From: Flavobacterium lacisediminis
GTDB lineage: Bacteria > Bacteroidota > Bacteroidia > Flavobacteriales > Flavobacteriaceae
NCBI RefSeq assembly: GCF_025909975.1
Contig: NZ_JAPCIO010000001.1
Coordinates: forward strand, 476,921-540,920
DNA length: 64,000 bases
Reading direction: 5' to 3'
Shown: positions 48,196 through 57,140 of the stretch, one piece after another
Layout: the number at the start of each line of letters is the position of its first letter
Position numbering within the stretch: the first letter of the stretch is position 1
Position numbers and translations under genes: made by a program
The notes under the pieces: generated by a model
The model's input: only the letters and a program-made list of their open reading frames with translations
Databases searched by the model: none
What the model was told of the DNA's origin: nothing

Positions 48196-48214
48196 ATACA
48201 ATTTTGTAATATAG

Positions 48215-48244
48215 AAAAAGGGAAGCTTTAAGCTTCCCTTTTTT
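48215..48244. terminator. Bidirectional terminator between the reprolysin and pth genes
   Basis: AAAAAGGGAAGCT / AGCTTCCCTTTTT stem with a short loop; A and T tracts on both sides. Confidence 0.85.
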
Positions 48245-48863
48245 ATTTTCCATTATAAGTATTCATAGTATTATTTAAACCTGCTAAAGCAAAGGATTTT
48301 ACTATTTCTGAACTTATTTCAAGACGTTCTATTAATTTTTCTTTTTCTTCTGCGTCCCATTCACCTAAAACATAGTTGACTTGTTGCCCTTTTTTAAAGG
48401 CGTCACTGATGCCAAATCTAAAACGTGGGTATTCAGTCGAGTTTAATAATAATTGGATGTTTTTAAGTCCGTTATGACCGCCATCACTTCCTTTGGTTTT
48501 AATTCGGATAGTTCCAAAAGCTAAATTCAAATCATCGGTAATAACCAACATGTTTCCCTTTTCGATGTTTTCTTTTTCTAACCAATATTTTACCGCTTTC
48601 CCGCTTAAATTCATGTAAGTGTTAGGTTTCAATAACAGAATAGTTCTTCCTTTTATTTTTAACTCAGCAATTTCACCTAATTTCACCGTTTGAAACGAAA
48701 TTCCTTCCTGATTAGCAATGTAATCTAAAATTTTAAAACCGATATTGTGTCGCGTATTTGCGTATTCTGAGCCAATGTTTCCAAGCCCAACAATTAAGAA
48801 TTTCTTCATTGGAATAGTGTCTTCTTGTTTGTTTTTCTTAAATAGAGTTAAAAACCAATTCAT
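48243..48863 (-). CDS. pth: Peptidyl-tRNA hydrolase
   Basis: Recycles stalled peptidyl-tRNAs. The core (from MKKFLIVGLGNIG) shows the Pth signature YANTRHNIGFKILD with catalytic His, LLKPNTYMNLSG and GSDGGHNGLKNI. Two starts are plausible: the ATG at 48861-48863 adds an 18-residue tail (MNWFLTLFKKNKQEDTIP), and the ATG at 48807-48809 gives the usual 188 residues. I list the longer one because a TACTTTTA box lies just upstream of it, but the start is uncertain. The ORF to 48881 is longer than needed. Convergent with the reprolysin gene. Confidence 0.92.
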   Translation of the reverse strand: MNWFLTLFKKNKQEDTIPMKKFLIVGLGNIGSEYANTRHNIGFKILDYIANQEGISFQTVKLGEIAELKIKGRTILLLKPNTYMNLSGKAVKYWLEKENIEKGNMLVITDDLNLAFGTIRIKTKGSDGGHNGLKNIQLLLNSTEYPRFRFGISDAFKKGQQVNYVLGEWDAEEKEKLIERLEISSEIVKSFALAGLNNTMNTYNGK

Positions 48864-48902
48864 GATGTAAAAGTAGTGCAAAGTTTAGAAAGTTGAAAGC
48901 AT

Positions 48903-48930
48903 AAAAAAAGCACCAGTAAAACTGATGCTT
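48903..48930 (-). terminator. Terminator of the prs-L25 operon
   Basis: Read leftward: AAGCATCAGT / ACTGGTGCTT (one G-U pair), TTT loop, then a T7 run. Confidence 0.75.
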
Positions 48931-48954
48931 CTTTTTGTATAGTTTGTAAAGAAA

Positions 48955-49557
48955 TTATTTTTTCTTTTTTCCACCTTTTTCTGCTTTTGCAGCTTCTTGA
49001 GCAGCTTTCATCGCAGCACGAGAAATTCTTACTTGACAAACAACAGTGTTGTCTGGGTGCATTAATTTGAAATTGTTTGTTTCTAATTTAGTTACATACA
49101 ATTTGTTACCCATTTGTAATTCAGAAATACTTGCTTCAACAAAATCAGGTAAGTTTTTAGGTAAAGCTTTAACTTTTAAACGACGTTGGTTTAAACGTAA
49201 AACACCTCCTAATAATACCCCTGGAGAAGTTCCTGTAATTTTAACTGGTACTTCCATGATGATTTCTTTGTCATCACTTAATTGGAAAAAGTCAATGTGT
49301 AAAATTTTATCAGAAACTGGGTGAAACTGAATGTCTTGCATAATTACATTGTAAGACGTTCCGTTTAACTCAATTACAACTGTGTGTGCGTTTGGAGTGT
49401 AAACTAAATCTTTAAATGCTCTTTCGTCTGCAACAAAATGAACTGGCTGATTTCCTCCGTAGATAACGCAAGGAACCATTCCAGCATCACGTACGGCTTT
49501 AGTTGCCTTTTTACCTACGTTTTCTCTTTCTGATCCTTTAATCGTAATTGATTTCAT
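48955..49557 (-). CDS. rplY: 50S ribosomal protein L25 / general stress protein Ctc
   Basis: Binds 5S rRNA in the large subunit. The 200 residues match the long Ctc/TL5 form: N-terminal L25 beta-barrel (about 1-95, with [24 protein letters not shown]) and the C-terminal TL5 domain, ending in a lysine-rich tail ([10 protein letters not shown]). Downstream of prs by 49 bases on the same strand, and the usual neighbour of prs and pth. Confidence 0.95.
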   Translation of the reverse strand: MKSITIKGSERENVGKKATKAVRDAGMVPCVIYGGNQPVHFVADERAFKDLVYTPNAHTVVIELNGTSYNVIMQDIQFHPVSDKILHIDFFQLSDDKEIIMEVPVKITGTSPGVLLGGVLRLNQRRLKVKALPKNLPDFVEASISELQMGNKLYVTKLETNNFKLMHPDNTVVCQVRISRAAMKAAQEAAKAEKGGKKKK

Positions 49558-49606
49558 TGTAAAATATATATAATTAATAAATACGTACTAATGTGGTTGC
49601 TCTTGA

Positions 49607-50548
49607 TTACATCAAAAATTTTCCACTAATAGAGTTGTTGTTTTGTACCATGTGCATTACTTCTGCAAATAATGGAGCACAACTTACTACTCTTATTTTC
49701 TTTGATTCTTTTCGTAACGGAATTGAATCGGTAACAATTAATTCTAATAATTTAGAATTTTCTATTTTTTCGTATGCCTCACCTGATAAAATAGGGTGCG
49801 TACAAATTGCTCTTACACTTAATGCTCCTTTTTCCATCATTACATCAGCTGCTTTTGCTAATGTTCCACCAGTGTCAATCATATCGTCAACTAAAATAAC
49901 ATTTCTGCCTTTTACGTCTCCAATTAACTCCATTGTATCAATTACATTCGCTTTTTTTCTTTGTTTGTAGCAAACTACAACGTCAGATTCTAAAAATTTA
50001 GAATACGCATATGCTCTTTTTGATCCTCCCATATCTGGAGATGCGATGGTTAAATTTTCTAAATTTAAACTTCTCACATAAGGCAAAAAGATTGTTGAAG
50101 CAAACAAGTGATCTACTGGTTTTTCAAAGAAACCTTGAATTTGATCGGCATGTAAATCCATGGTCATAATTCGGGTTGCTCCAGCAGTTTCTAAAAGTTT
50201 TGCAACTAATTTAGCTCCAATTGGCACTCTTGGCTTGTCTTTTCTGTCTTGTCTTGCCCAACCAAAATAAGGAATAACTGCGGTAATATGTCTGGCAGAT
50301 GCTCTTTTTGCTGCATCTATCATCAATAATAATTCCATTAAATTGTCTGCACTTGGAAATGTAGAACAAACTAGGAATACGCGCAATCCTCTTATTGACT
50401 CTTCAAAAGAAGGCTGAAATTCGCCATCACTATATTTAGAGAACGTAATCTTACCTAGCGGAACTCCATACTTTTCAGCAATTTGTTCTGCTAAATACAC
50501 ACTCTGAGAACATGCAAAAATTTTTGCTTCTGGTTCTTGATACAGCAT
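49607..50548 (-). CDS. prs: Ribose-phosphate pyrophosphokinase
   Basis: Makes PRPP from ribose 5-phosphate and ATP for nucleotides, His and Trp. The 313 residues have the class I layout: SDGEFQPSFEESIRG near residues 40-55, the catalytic flexible loop with YFGWARQDRKDKPRVP, and the PRPP-binding loop VDDMIDTGGTL near 215-225. A TAAATTTG box at 50600-50607 on the minus strand may be its promoter. First gene of a prs-rplY transcript. Confidence 0.97.
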   Translation of the reverse strand: MLYQEPEAKIFACSQSVYLAEQIAEKYGVPLGKITFSKYSDGEFQPSFEESIRGLRVFLVCSTFPSADNLMELLLMIDAAKRASARHITAVIPYFGWARQDRKDKPRVPIGAKLVAKLLETAGATRIMTMDLHADQIQGFFEKPVDHLFASTIFLPYVRSLNLENLTIASPDMGGSKRAYAYSKFLESDVVVCYKQRKKANVIDTMELIGDVKGRNVILVDDMIDTGGTLAKAADVMMEKGALSVRAICTHPILSGEAYEKIENSKLLELIVTDSIPLRKESKKIRVVSCAPLFAEVMHMVQNNNSISGKFLM

Positions 50549-50672
50549 GTTAATTTATTGTTTAGTAGTTAGTTAGTGTTGTGTCGTGTTAACGAGGTGC
50601 AAATTTAGAAATAAAATCGAACTCTGAAAGGATATTTTTAACTATTTTTTTATGAATTGCAGAAATATTTTT

Positions 50673-50680
50673 TACATTTG
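50673..50680 (+). promoter_or_regulatory. -7 box before tRNA-Leu
   Basis: TACATTTG, 34 bases before the tRNA 5' end. A TTG at 50657 is too close (13 bases) to serve as the -33 element. Confidence 0.5.
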
Positions 50681-50714
50681 CACCCACTTAATGATTTAAC
50701 CATCATTTCCCATT

Positions 50715-50794
50715 GCCCGGATGGCGGAATTGGTAGACGCGCACGACTCAAACTCGTGTACTTAGGTGTGTGGGTTCGATTCCCACTCCGGGTA
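50715..50794 (+). tRNA. tRNA-Leu (anticodon CAA)
   Basis: Class II tRNA. Acceptor stem GCCCGGA / TCCGGGT (closing pair G-U) with discriminator A, anticodon stem CACGA / TCGTG around loop CTCAAAC (anticodon CAA, reads UUG), T arm GTGGG TTCGATT CCCAC. The variable region is 11 bases (TACTTAGGTGT), able to form a 3-bp arm with a U-G pair. CCA is not encoded. A terminator follows at 50798. Confidence 0.95.
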
Positions 50795-50797
50795 CGA

Positions 50798-50825
50798 AAC
50801 CTCTCAGAAATGTGAGGTTTTTTTA
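50798..50825 (+). terminator. Terminator after tRNA-Leu
   Basis: AACCTC / GAGGTT stem with a 10-base loop followed by seven T. Confidence 0.8.
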
Positions 50826-50899
50826 TGTCTATAATTATTAATTTTGTAGATACTTTTTCCAAATCAAAATATAAAGTTTTATATTTGAGAACTATAAAA

Positions 50900-51403
50900 A
50901 TGGCTACAATGAAAAAGAATATAATTTTAGTAAGTATCTTAAGTTCAATATTGTTTGTTTCTTGTAAAAAAGATGTGGAAATAAAACCAGTTGAAGAAAC
51001 ACAACAACCTGCCCAACCTTTTTCAGGTGAGGCTTGGTTAAAACAGAGAGTTGGGAATCAGGGAAAACAAATCCAACCTGTACAACAACAAGTACAACAA
51101 ACTACTCAAACACCAACACAAACAGCGCCTGGAATGAATCCGCCACACGGACAGCCCGGACATCGTTGTGAAATTGCTGTGGGAGCGCCTTTGAATTCTA
51201 AGCCTGTTCAAAAAACAAAACCACAAACTATAACACCTGTAGTAAATACAAAAACAGTTGAGCAACCCGTGATGAATGTTAATTCAAAATCTAGTTCGGC
51301 CACGATAGTGGGCTCATCAACACCTCCAGGAATGAATCCACCTCATGGTCAAGAAGGTCATCGTTGTGATATTGCTGTAGGAGCACCACTTCCAAAATCA
51401 TAA
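50900..51403 (+). CDS. Small lipoprotein with duplicated GMNPPHGQxGHRCxIAVGAPL motif
   Basis: I do not know its function. The protein starts at the ATG at 50900 (an ATG at 50909 is equally possible), 13 bases after a TATATTTG box at 50880-50887, which rules out the longer frame from 50825. A lipoprotein signal ends in FVSC (about C22), followed by KKD. The mature part is Gln/Thr/Pro-rich and disordered, with a 20-residue motif of core GMNPPHG and HRC near residues 100-120 and again at about 147-166 (the C-terminus). Each copy has two His and one Cys, so metal or haem binding is possible. There is one gene in the unit; it ends at a terminator at 51414. Confidence 0.75.
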   Translation: MATMKKNIILVSILSSILFVSCKKDVEIKPVEETQQPAQPFSGEAWLKQRVGNQGKQIQPVQQQVQQTTQTPTQTAPGMNPPHGQPGHRCEIAVGAPLNSKPVQKTKPQTITPVVNTKTVEQPVMNVNSKSSSATIVGSSTPPGMNPPHGQEGHRCDIAVGAPLPKS

Positions 51404-51413
51404 TAGTATAAAA

Positions 51414-51445
51414 ACTAAAAAAGAGCCTTATGGCTCTTTTTTAGT
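51414..51445. terminator. Bidirectional terminator
   Basis: Perfect 14-bp stem ACTAAAAAAGAGCC / GGCTCTTTTTTAGT with a TTAT loop, between two convergent genes. Confidence 0.9.
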
Positions 51446-51459
51446 TTAGTATTTCTTTT

Positions 51460-53565
51460 TTATTTTAATTCTTTAACACCCATATTGTAAAGTGTAAAGA
51501 CTTGCATGTCTACATTTTCTTGAATAGTTGCTGCCACAGATTTTCCTGCTCCGTGACCTGCATTTACATCAATACGAATTAAAACCGGGTTGTCTCCAGC
51601 TTGTTTAGCTTGTAATTCAGCTGCAAATTTAAAACTGTGTGCTGGAACTACTCGGTCATCATGATCCCCTGTAGTTACCATAGTTGCTGGATATTTTGTA
51701 CCAGCTTTTACGTTATGAACTGGTGAATAACCTTTAATGTATTCAAACATTTCCTTGCTTTGTTCAGATGTTCCGTAATCGTATGCCCAACCTGCTCCAG
51801 CGGTAAATGTGTGGTAACGTAACATATCTAAAACACCAACTGCTGGTAACGCCACTTTTACTAAATCTGGGCGTTGTGTCATAACTGCACCCACTAATAA
51901 TCCACCATTCGAACCACCTTTTATCGCTAAATAATCAGATGAAGTGTAGTTTTCTTTGATTAGATATTCAGCTGCTGCAATGAAATCATCAAAAACGTTT
52001 TGTTTTTTCATTTGGGTTCCTGCATCGTGCCATTTTTTACCATATTCTCCACCACCGCGTAAATTTGCAACAGCGTAAACACCACCATTTTCTAACCAAA
52101 CGGCATTAGAAATACTAAAAGCAGGAGTTAAACTTGAATTAAATCCACCATAACCATATAAGATAGTTGGATTTTGTCCGTTTAATTTTGTGCCTTTTTT
52201 ATAAGTGATAATCATTGGAACTTTTGTGCCATCTTTTGAAGTATAAAACACTTGTTTTGATTCGTAATCTGCCGAGTTAAAATCAACTTTTGGTTTTTGA
52301 TAGATTGCTGATTTTCCTGTTTTTGGATCAAAAGAATAGATAGTTCCTGGGGTTACATAATTCGTAAATGAAAAATACAAAGTAGTTTCTTTTTCTTTTC
52401 CACCAAAACCACCAGCTGTTCCAACACCTGGCAATTGAATGTCACGTACTAGTTTTCCGTTGTAATCATATTGTTTGATGAATGAAACCGCATCTTTCAT
52501 GTAACTTGCAAAAATATAACCGCTACCAGTGTTTGGCGACAATACATTTTCAGTCTCAGCGATGCAATCTTTCCAATTTTCTTTTGCTGGATTTGATAAA
52601 TCAAAAGTCACCACGCGTTTGTTTGGCGCTTTGTAATTCGTTACCAAATAAATTTTCGAACCTTTATTATCTAAAACATCATTATCGTTTTCGTAATTGT
52701 TAATTAACGTTACGATTTTGCTATTTGGTTTTGATAAATCCAAGTAATACAATTCGTTTCCAGAAGTTGAATTCGCTGCCGAAATGAATAAATACTTTTC
52801 ATCTTCCGAAACGCCACCGCCAACATATCTTCTTTTTATATCACCACCAAAAACTAATTTATCTGTTTTTTGCGATGTGTTTAATTTGTGATAGTATAAT
52901 TTATGTTGGTCCGTTTTTGCTGATAATTCACTTCCAACAGGTTTATCGTAGCTTGAATAATAAAAACCTTCGTTTTTGTACCAAGAAACACCGCTAAATT
53001 TTACATCCACAATTGTATCACCAATAATTTTTTTAGTTTTGGTATCAATTACGATTACTTTTCTCCAATCACTTCCACCTTCTGATATAGAATAGGCTGC
53101 TAAACTCCCGTCTTTACTGAAATTTAATCCACCTAAAGAAGTCGTTCCGTCTTTTGAAAATGTATTTGGATCTAAAAAGATTTCTTCTTTACCCGCTTTA
53201 TCTTTTCTGTAAACAACCGATTGATTTTGAAGTCCGTTATTTTTGTAGTAATACGTATAATTTCCTTCTTTGAATGGAGCTCCAATTTTTTCGTAGTTCC
53301 ATAGTTTTTCCATGCGGGTTTTTAACTGATTTCTGTATGGAATTTGCTCTAAATAACCATAAGTAACCACATTTTGAGCTTTCACCCAAGCTTCCGTTTC
53401 GGCGCTTCGGTCGTCTTCTAACCAACGATACGGATCGTTAATTTTTTCACCAAAATAGGTGTCAACGTGGTCGATTTTTTTCGTTTCGGGATAATTAACT
53501 TTTGTTGTTTGCGCGTTCATAACAAGTGTACAAACAATAGCCGATACTGTTATTGTTTTTTTCAT
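51460..53565 (-). CDS. Prolyl oligopeptidase (S9A), exported
   Basis: Serine peptidase cleaving after proline in small peptides. The 701 residues have a signal peptide (1-18, ending VMNAQ), a seven-bladed propeller in the middle (about 80-420), and the alpha/beta catalytic domain at both ends. The nucleophile is S552 in GGSNGG. The acid is in TGDHDDRVVP and the His in NAGHGAG. The start at 53563-53565 is chosen because the longer frame to 53598 passes over a TATCTTTG box at 53586-53593. Flavobacterial enzymes of this kind are periplasmic. It fits the local set of peptide-degrading genes. Confidence 0.94.
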   Translation of the reverse strand: MKKTITVSAIVCTLVMNAQTTKVNYPETKKIDHVDTYFGEKINDPYRWLEDDRSAETEAWVKAQNVVTYGYLEQIPYRNQLKTRMEKLWNYEKIGAPFKEGNYTYYYKNNGLQNQSVVYRKDKAGKEEIFLDPNTFSKDGTTSLGGLNFSKDGSLAAYSISEGGSDWRKVIVIDTKTKKIIGDTIVDVKFSGVSWYKNEGFYYSSYDKPVGSELSAKTDQHKLYYHKLNTSQKTDKLVFGGDIKRRYVGGGVSEDEKYLFISAANSTSGNELYYLDLSKPNSKIVTLINNYENDNDVLDNKGSKIYLVTNYKAPNKRVVTFDLSNPAKENWKDCIAETENVLSPNTGSGYIFASYMKDAVSFIKQYDYNGKLVRDIQLPGVGTAGGFGGKEKETTLYFSFTNYVTPGTIYSFDPKTGKSAIYQKPKVDFNSADYESKQVFYTSKDGTKVPMIITYKKGTKLNGQNPTILYGYGGFNSSLTPAFSISNAVWLENGGVYAVANLRGGGEYGKKWHDAGTQMKKQNVFDDFIAAAEYLIKENYTSSDYLAIKGGSNGGLLVGAVMTQRPDLVKVALPAVGVLDMLRYHTFTAGAGWAYDYGTSEQSKEMFEYIKGYSPVHNVKAGTKYPATMVTTGDHDDRVVPAHSFKFAAELQAKQAGDNPVLIRIDVNAGHGAGKSVAATIQENVDMQVFTLYNMGVKELK

Positions 53566-53627
53566 ATTGTATTTGATGTTTAAAACAAAGATATTCATTT
53601 GAATTCTAAAGATTTGTTAAAAAACAA

Positions 53628-53651
53628 AAACGACTGAAATTTCAGCCGTTT
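53628..53651 (-). terminator. Terminator of the TonB cassette
   Basis: Twelve-base arms AAACGACTGAAA / TTTCAGCCGTTT with one mismatch, next to T- and A-rich runs; it lies 23 bases past the end of the lipoprotein gene. Confidence 0.6.
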
Positions 53652-53673
53652 TTTTTATCTTATAGTAATTGGG

Positions 53674-54234
53674 TTAGTTTACTGTAATTGGAAAGTAAAC
53701 TTCTGCATCAGTGTTTCCATCTGCATTTGTAATACTTCCTTCACTAACACCTGGAGCCGTTTTGTTTGGTAAATGTCTCAAGGTTACAGTTAAAGTTCCT
53801 GTTGTTCCAGAAGTTCCTGCTACAAAATTAAAGTGTAAACCAATTGGGTTTCCTTCTGAATCTAAATCAGTAGCACTATATGTTATATTTCCTAATGCTC
53901 CGCTTAAAAAATAAAAAATTTGGTGATCTAAACTTTCTTCAACAATTTCTGTTGTAATGTCTTCGATCGGATCGGCTAATTCATTTAAAAATGTTGTTGA
54001 ACCTGTGTAAGTTGTTCCAGCTACTAAATTTCCAGAAACAGTTACAACTGGTGCGTTTGGTCCGTCACCATCTAAATCTCTTGAAGTTAAGGTGATAGTT
54101 TGTCCACCTCCAACAAGTGTTGTAGTTACAGTTGTGATAACTTCTTCCTCGTTCACAGGAGTATCCTCGTTAGAACAAGAAGTTGAAAATATTACTGGAA
54201 TTACTAAAAGTGCGATAAGTTTTAAATTTTTCAT
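53674..54234 (-). CDS. Lipoprotein partner of TonB receptor, function unknown
   Basis: A 186-residue lipoprotein, with lipobox FSTSC (C20) and an acidic NEDTPVNEEE linker. The mature part is beta-rich with recognisable segments TLTSRDLDGDGPNAPVVTV, TTYTGSTTFLNE and HFNFVAG. Relatives are, to my memory, labelled type 1 periplasmic-binding-fold proteins, a name the sequence does not justify. It follows the TonB receptor gene by 11 bases and so is co-transcribed. It may capture the ligand on the cell surface, as SusD-like and other partner lipoproteins do, but it is not SusD-like. Confidence 0.75.
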   Translation of the reverse strand: MKNLKLIALLVIPVIFSTSCSNEDTPVNEEEVITTVTTTLVGGGQTITLTSRDLDGDGPNAPVVTVSGNLVAGTTYTGSTTFLNELADPIEDITTEIVEESLDHQIFYFLSGALGNITYSATDLDSEGNPIGLHFNFVAGTSGTTGTLTVTLRHLPNKTAPGVSEGSITNADGNTDAEVYFPITVN

Positions 54235-54245
54235 GTTTTGATTTT

Positions 54246-56627
54246 TTAATAATTAAATTTTAATTGAATTTGAATGTTTCTACCCATTTCGTCTACAAAA
54301 AAACGTTGGCGATTTAGGTAATCTCGATACGTTGTATTCATTATATTCTGTACACTTAAAGAAGTGGTTAAACTGTTCTTTTTATTGATTTTAAACGTCA
54401 TTTCACTATAAAAATGCAGTAAATGATAGCCTTTTGGTGGCGAACTAATATCAACCATAACCGGAGTTAGTGCATCATTTACAATAATATTAGTTTCAAA
54501 ATTGTAATTTGGGAATTGATTTTGTCTGAAAACCACTTCACTTTTTAATTCGGTTGCGAAATTGAACCAAGATTCATTTTTATATTGAATTTTATTGTTG
54601 ATTACAAATGGCGGCATATCAATTAAATACTCGTCAGTACTTAAGTTTTGCCCGTTTACATAAGCCATTCCTAACTCGTGTGAAAAATGGTTGGAAATAT
54701 TCCATTTGGTATTGATATCAAAACCTGTCAACAAAGCTTCTGTTTGTTTGAATTCCCAAACTGGAAAAGCGCCTCGAATAGTAGTTTCAAAACCAATAGG
54801 TTGCAAATAAATGAAATTTGAAATTCGATTAATAAACGGATTAAGTTGCACTTGAAACGATTTCCAATCTTTCTTAAAAGTGGTGTTGAATTTATAGGCT
54901 TGCTCTTTTTCTAATCGTAAATCACCTAATTCAATTTGACCAGTTGAATGATGTAATCCATCGCTAAATAATTCAGACGGATTTGGATTTCGAGAAGCCA
55001 AACTCACATTTACTAACCATTCCATTTCATGATGAAATTGCTTTCTAAATCCAATGTTTGCTGTAATATTATGATAATCAAAAGTAGGTTTCGTTAACCA
55101 TTGATTGCCTTCTTCACCCACAATAAAATGTGAAAATTCAGCATCATAACCACGTTCAGTCCATCTTGATTTCAAATAATATTTTGTTGCTTCGATAGTC
55201 GAAAAATCATAACGAATTCCCGATTCCAAAGAAGTAGCATTGTCGAATTTATAAACTGCAATTCCGTACAAGCCAGCATCTAATTTTTCATAACTCGGAA
55301 TTAGTGGACGAACTCCTGTTTTTGGATTCGCAAAATTATTTTGGTAACCCAAATTAAAACCCGATTTCAATCTCCAACTTCCAACATTCGTTTTATAATC
55401 AGCTAAAAAAGTATGCGTTGCCAATTGTAAATCTAAAGCGGCTTTGTTAGTATTTGCACTACTTCTTCTAACATCAAACTCTAAACGATTGTTGAATTGA
55501 AATGCATATTGCAAATCAATCGAAGTGTTTTCGTTTAGCCATCTTTGGTAATTTACTTTTGCTAAATGATGTTGTACTTCTTGTTTTGGAGCATCAATCG
55601 AGTAGGTGAAAGGTTCAATTACGCTTGGTTGTTGGTTGTTGATGGAATTGTATAAATCATTCACATTTCCAATATGAGCTGCTTTGATGATTCCAATTTG
55701 CGCATTGTAAAAACTGTACATCGCATTGAAATTATACTTTTCTTGAGCAAAACGAATGCCTCCCGAAAAATTTTGTTCCCGATTTCCAGAATTTGACAAC
55801 ACATAATCTGGCGTTTCGCGATCGCCTAAATATTTGAAAGTTCCCAAAGCATTCCAACTCCAACCATAACGATTTCCCTTTTGAATACTTGAACTCAAGC
55901 TTCCGCCCATTCCGTTAGAGGCTAAGTTAAGAATTGTTTTTCCAACTAAAGTATCTTTTTTAATCACTTCAGGTTCGATGACAACAATTCCACCAATAGC
56001 ATCACCGCCATATTGCAAAGCCGAAGCACCTTTAATCACGGTAATTTTTCCAGCCGCATTAATATCGAAATTAGGTGCATGTTCGGTTCCCCACTGTTGG
56101 TCTTCTAATCGAACATTATTATTGATAATTGGCACACGATTACTATGCAAACCATTAATTACTGGTTTAACAATAGTGCTTCCCGTTTTTAAAATAGAAA
56201 CTCCAGAAACTTCTTTCAAGGCTTCACCCAAGGTTTGATTACTAAATTTTTCAATAGTAGCACTTTTCAAGACTTGTTCGTTACTACTTTCGCTTTTTGA
56301 ATTGGAAAGTTGTCGAATAGTAATATCATCTAACTTGGTAATATCTAGTTTCAATCGTCGATTAATAGTTAAATCGGTTGAAATTTCGATAGTTTCCTCA
56401 ATAGCATAATAGCCTATAAACGAAATATAGAGTTTCTGTTTCCCTTTTGGAATGCCTGATAAAACATAAGTTCCGTTTGCATCGGTTGAAGTAGTTTTAT
56501 TGGCAATGTGTACGTGAGCATCTCTTAGTGGTAAGCCATTTTCATCTGAAATAATGCCAGTAATTGTAACTTGAGCATATCCGAAAAAGCCAACCAAAAA
56601 GAAAAATAATATCGATAAGAATCGCAT
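54246..56627 (-). CDS. TonB-dependent receptor with carboxypeptidase-like N-domain
   Basis: Outer-membrane 22-stranded gated channel, 793 residues: signal peptide (1-18), CarboxypepD_reg-like domain (about 19-105, ITGIISDENGLPLRDAHVHI), plug domain (about 110-215, KSATIEKFSNQTLGEALKEV and VIKGASALQYGGDAIGG) and beta-barrel to the C-terminal phenylalanine-rich end (QIQLKFNY). It is shorter than SusC-type polysaccharide receptors, fitting a metal or siderophore receptor. It lies between a His/Cys-rich small protein (65 bases upstream) and a lipoprotein (11 bases downstream). The ligand is not identifiable; copper, zinc or iron-chelate are the most likely. Confidence 0.9.
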   Translation of the reverse strand: MRFLSILFFFLVGFFGYAQVTITGIISDENGLPLRDAHVHIANKTTSTDANGTYVLSGIPKGKQKLYISFIGYYAIEETIEISTDLTINRRLKLDITKLDDITIRQLSNSKSESSNEQVLKSATIEKFSNQTLGEALKEVSGVSILKTGSTIVKPVINGLHSNRVPIINNNVRLEDQQWGTEHAPNFDINAAGKITVIKGASALQYGGDAIGGIVVIEPEVIKKDTLVGKTILNLASNGMGGSLSSSIQKGNRYGWSWNALGTFKYLGDRETPDYVLSNSGNREQNFSGGIRFAQEKYNFNAMYSFYNAQIGIIKAAHIGNVNDLYNSINNQQPSVIEPFTYSIDAPKQEVQHHLAKVNYQRWLNENTSIDLQYAFQFNNRLEFDVRRSSANTNKAALDLQLATHTFLADYKTNVGSWRLKSGFNLGYQNNFANPKTGVRPLIPSYEKLDAGLYGIAVYKFDNATSLESGIRYDFSTIEATKYYLKSRWTERGYDAEFSHFIVGEEGNQWLTKPTFDYHNITANIGFRKQFHHEMEWLVNVSLASRNPNPSELFSDGLHHSTGQIELGDLRLEKEQAYKFNTTFKKDWKSFQVQLNPFINRISNFIYLQPIGFETTIRGAFPVWEFKQTEALLTGFDINTKWNISNHFSHELGMAYVNGQNLSTDEYLIDMPPFVINNKIQYKNESWFNFATELKSEVVFRQNQFPNYNFETNIIVNDALTPVMVDISSPPKGYHLLHFYSEMTFKINKKNSLTTSLSVQNIMNTTYRDYLNRQRFFVDEMGRNIQIQLKFNY

Positions 56628-56692
56628 TTCTTTTAGTTTAAATGTAACAACAACGTATCATTATTTTTTGTAATGATATCGAAATATATTTT

Positions 56693-57040
56693 TTAAACTA
56701 AAGCAGGCGGACCGCGAAGGTAAAACGAATTCCCTTCAAACGTAACGCAAGATTCATTACTGTTAAATTGATACGGAATTTCGTAAAAAGAAGGAATAAA
56801 GTCAAAATGAAATACTTCAGGTGAAAGGAAAGCCGCAAATTTGAAATCACAAACGGGACAATCTTCACTTTCAGTAAACGTTTTTTCAGAAGTTTTAAAA
56901 GTCAAATGATGAGAATCATCACAACATTCTGTTTTTAAATGGTGATCATGAGAAAAAGTGTGAATAGATTGATAACTCACAGCAAATAATACTGCAAGCA
57001 TCAAAAACAAATTCATATGTAATAATTTCTTTTTCACCAT
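56693..57040 (-). CDS. Small exported His/Cys-rich protein
   Basis: A 115-residue protein with an N-terminal signal or anchor segment (KKK followed by about 16 hydrophobic residues) and then a run of potential metal ligands: HTFSHDHH, CCDDSHH and CPVC. The layout resembles small DUF2946-type proteins found beside copper or zinc transport genes. The start codon is ambiguous: the ATG at 57038-57040 gives a good signal peptide but sits only a few bases after the promoter box, whereas the ATG at 57014-57016 gives a shorter form. It lies upstream of the TonB receptor gene and probably heads the operon. Confidence 0.72.
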   Translation of the reverse strand: MVKKKLLHMNLFLMLAVLFAVSYQSIHTFSHDHHLKTECCDDSHHLTFKTSEKTFTESEDCPVCDFKFAAFLSPEVFHFDFIPSFYEIPYQFNSNESCVTFEGNSFYLRGPPALV

Positions 57041-57042
57041 CA

Positions 57043-57071
57043 CAAATATACTGCTTTTAGAACAAAGCCAA
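57043..57071 (-). promoter_or_regulatory. Promoter of the TonB cassette
   Basis: On the minus strand: TTG (57071-57069), 18 bases, TATATTTG (57050-57043). It is directly next to the small gene's ATG, implying a very short or absent leader. No Fur- or Zur-like palindrome was clear. Confidence 0.65.
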
Positions 57072-57077
57072 AAAACA

Positions 57078-57132
57078 AACCACGAATTAACGAATTTTTA
57101 AGTTTTGATGACTTATTCGCTAGTTCGTGGTT
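57078..57132. repeat. Imperfect inverted repeat (ACCACGAATTAACGAA type)
   Basis: Arms 57078-57094 and 57116-57132, each 17 bases, pair at 15 positions, with a 21-base centre. Confidence 0.75.
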
Positions 57133-57140
57133 GTGTATTG

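Noticed and set aside
53565-53598. Longer N-terminus of the prolyl oligopeptidase
   Set aside because: It overlaps a TATCTTTG promoter box and would bury the signal peptide.
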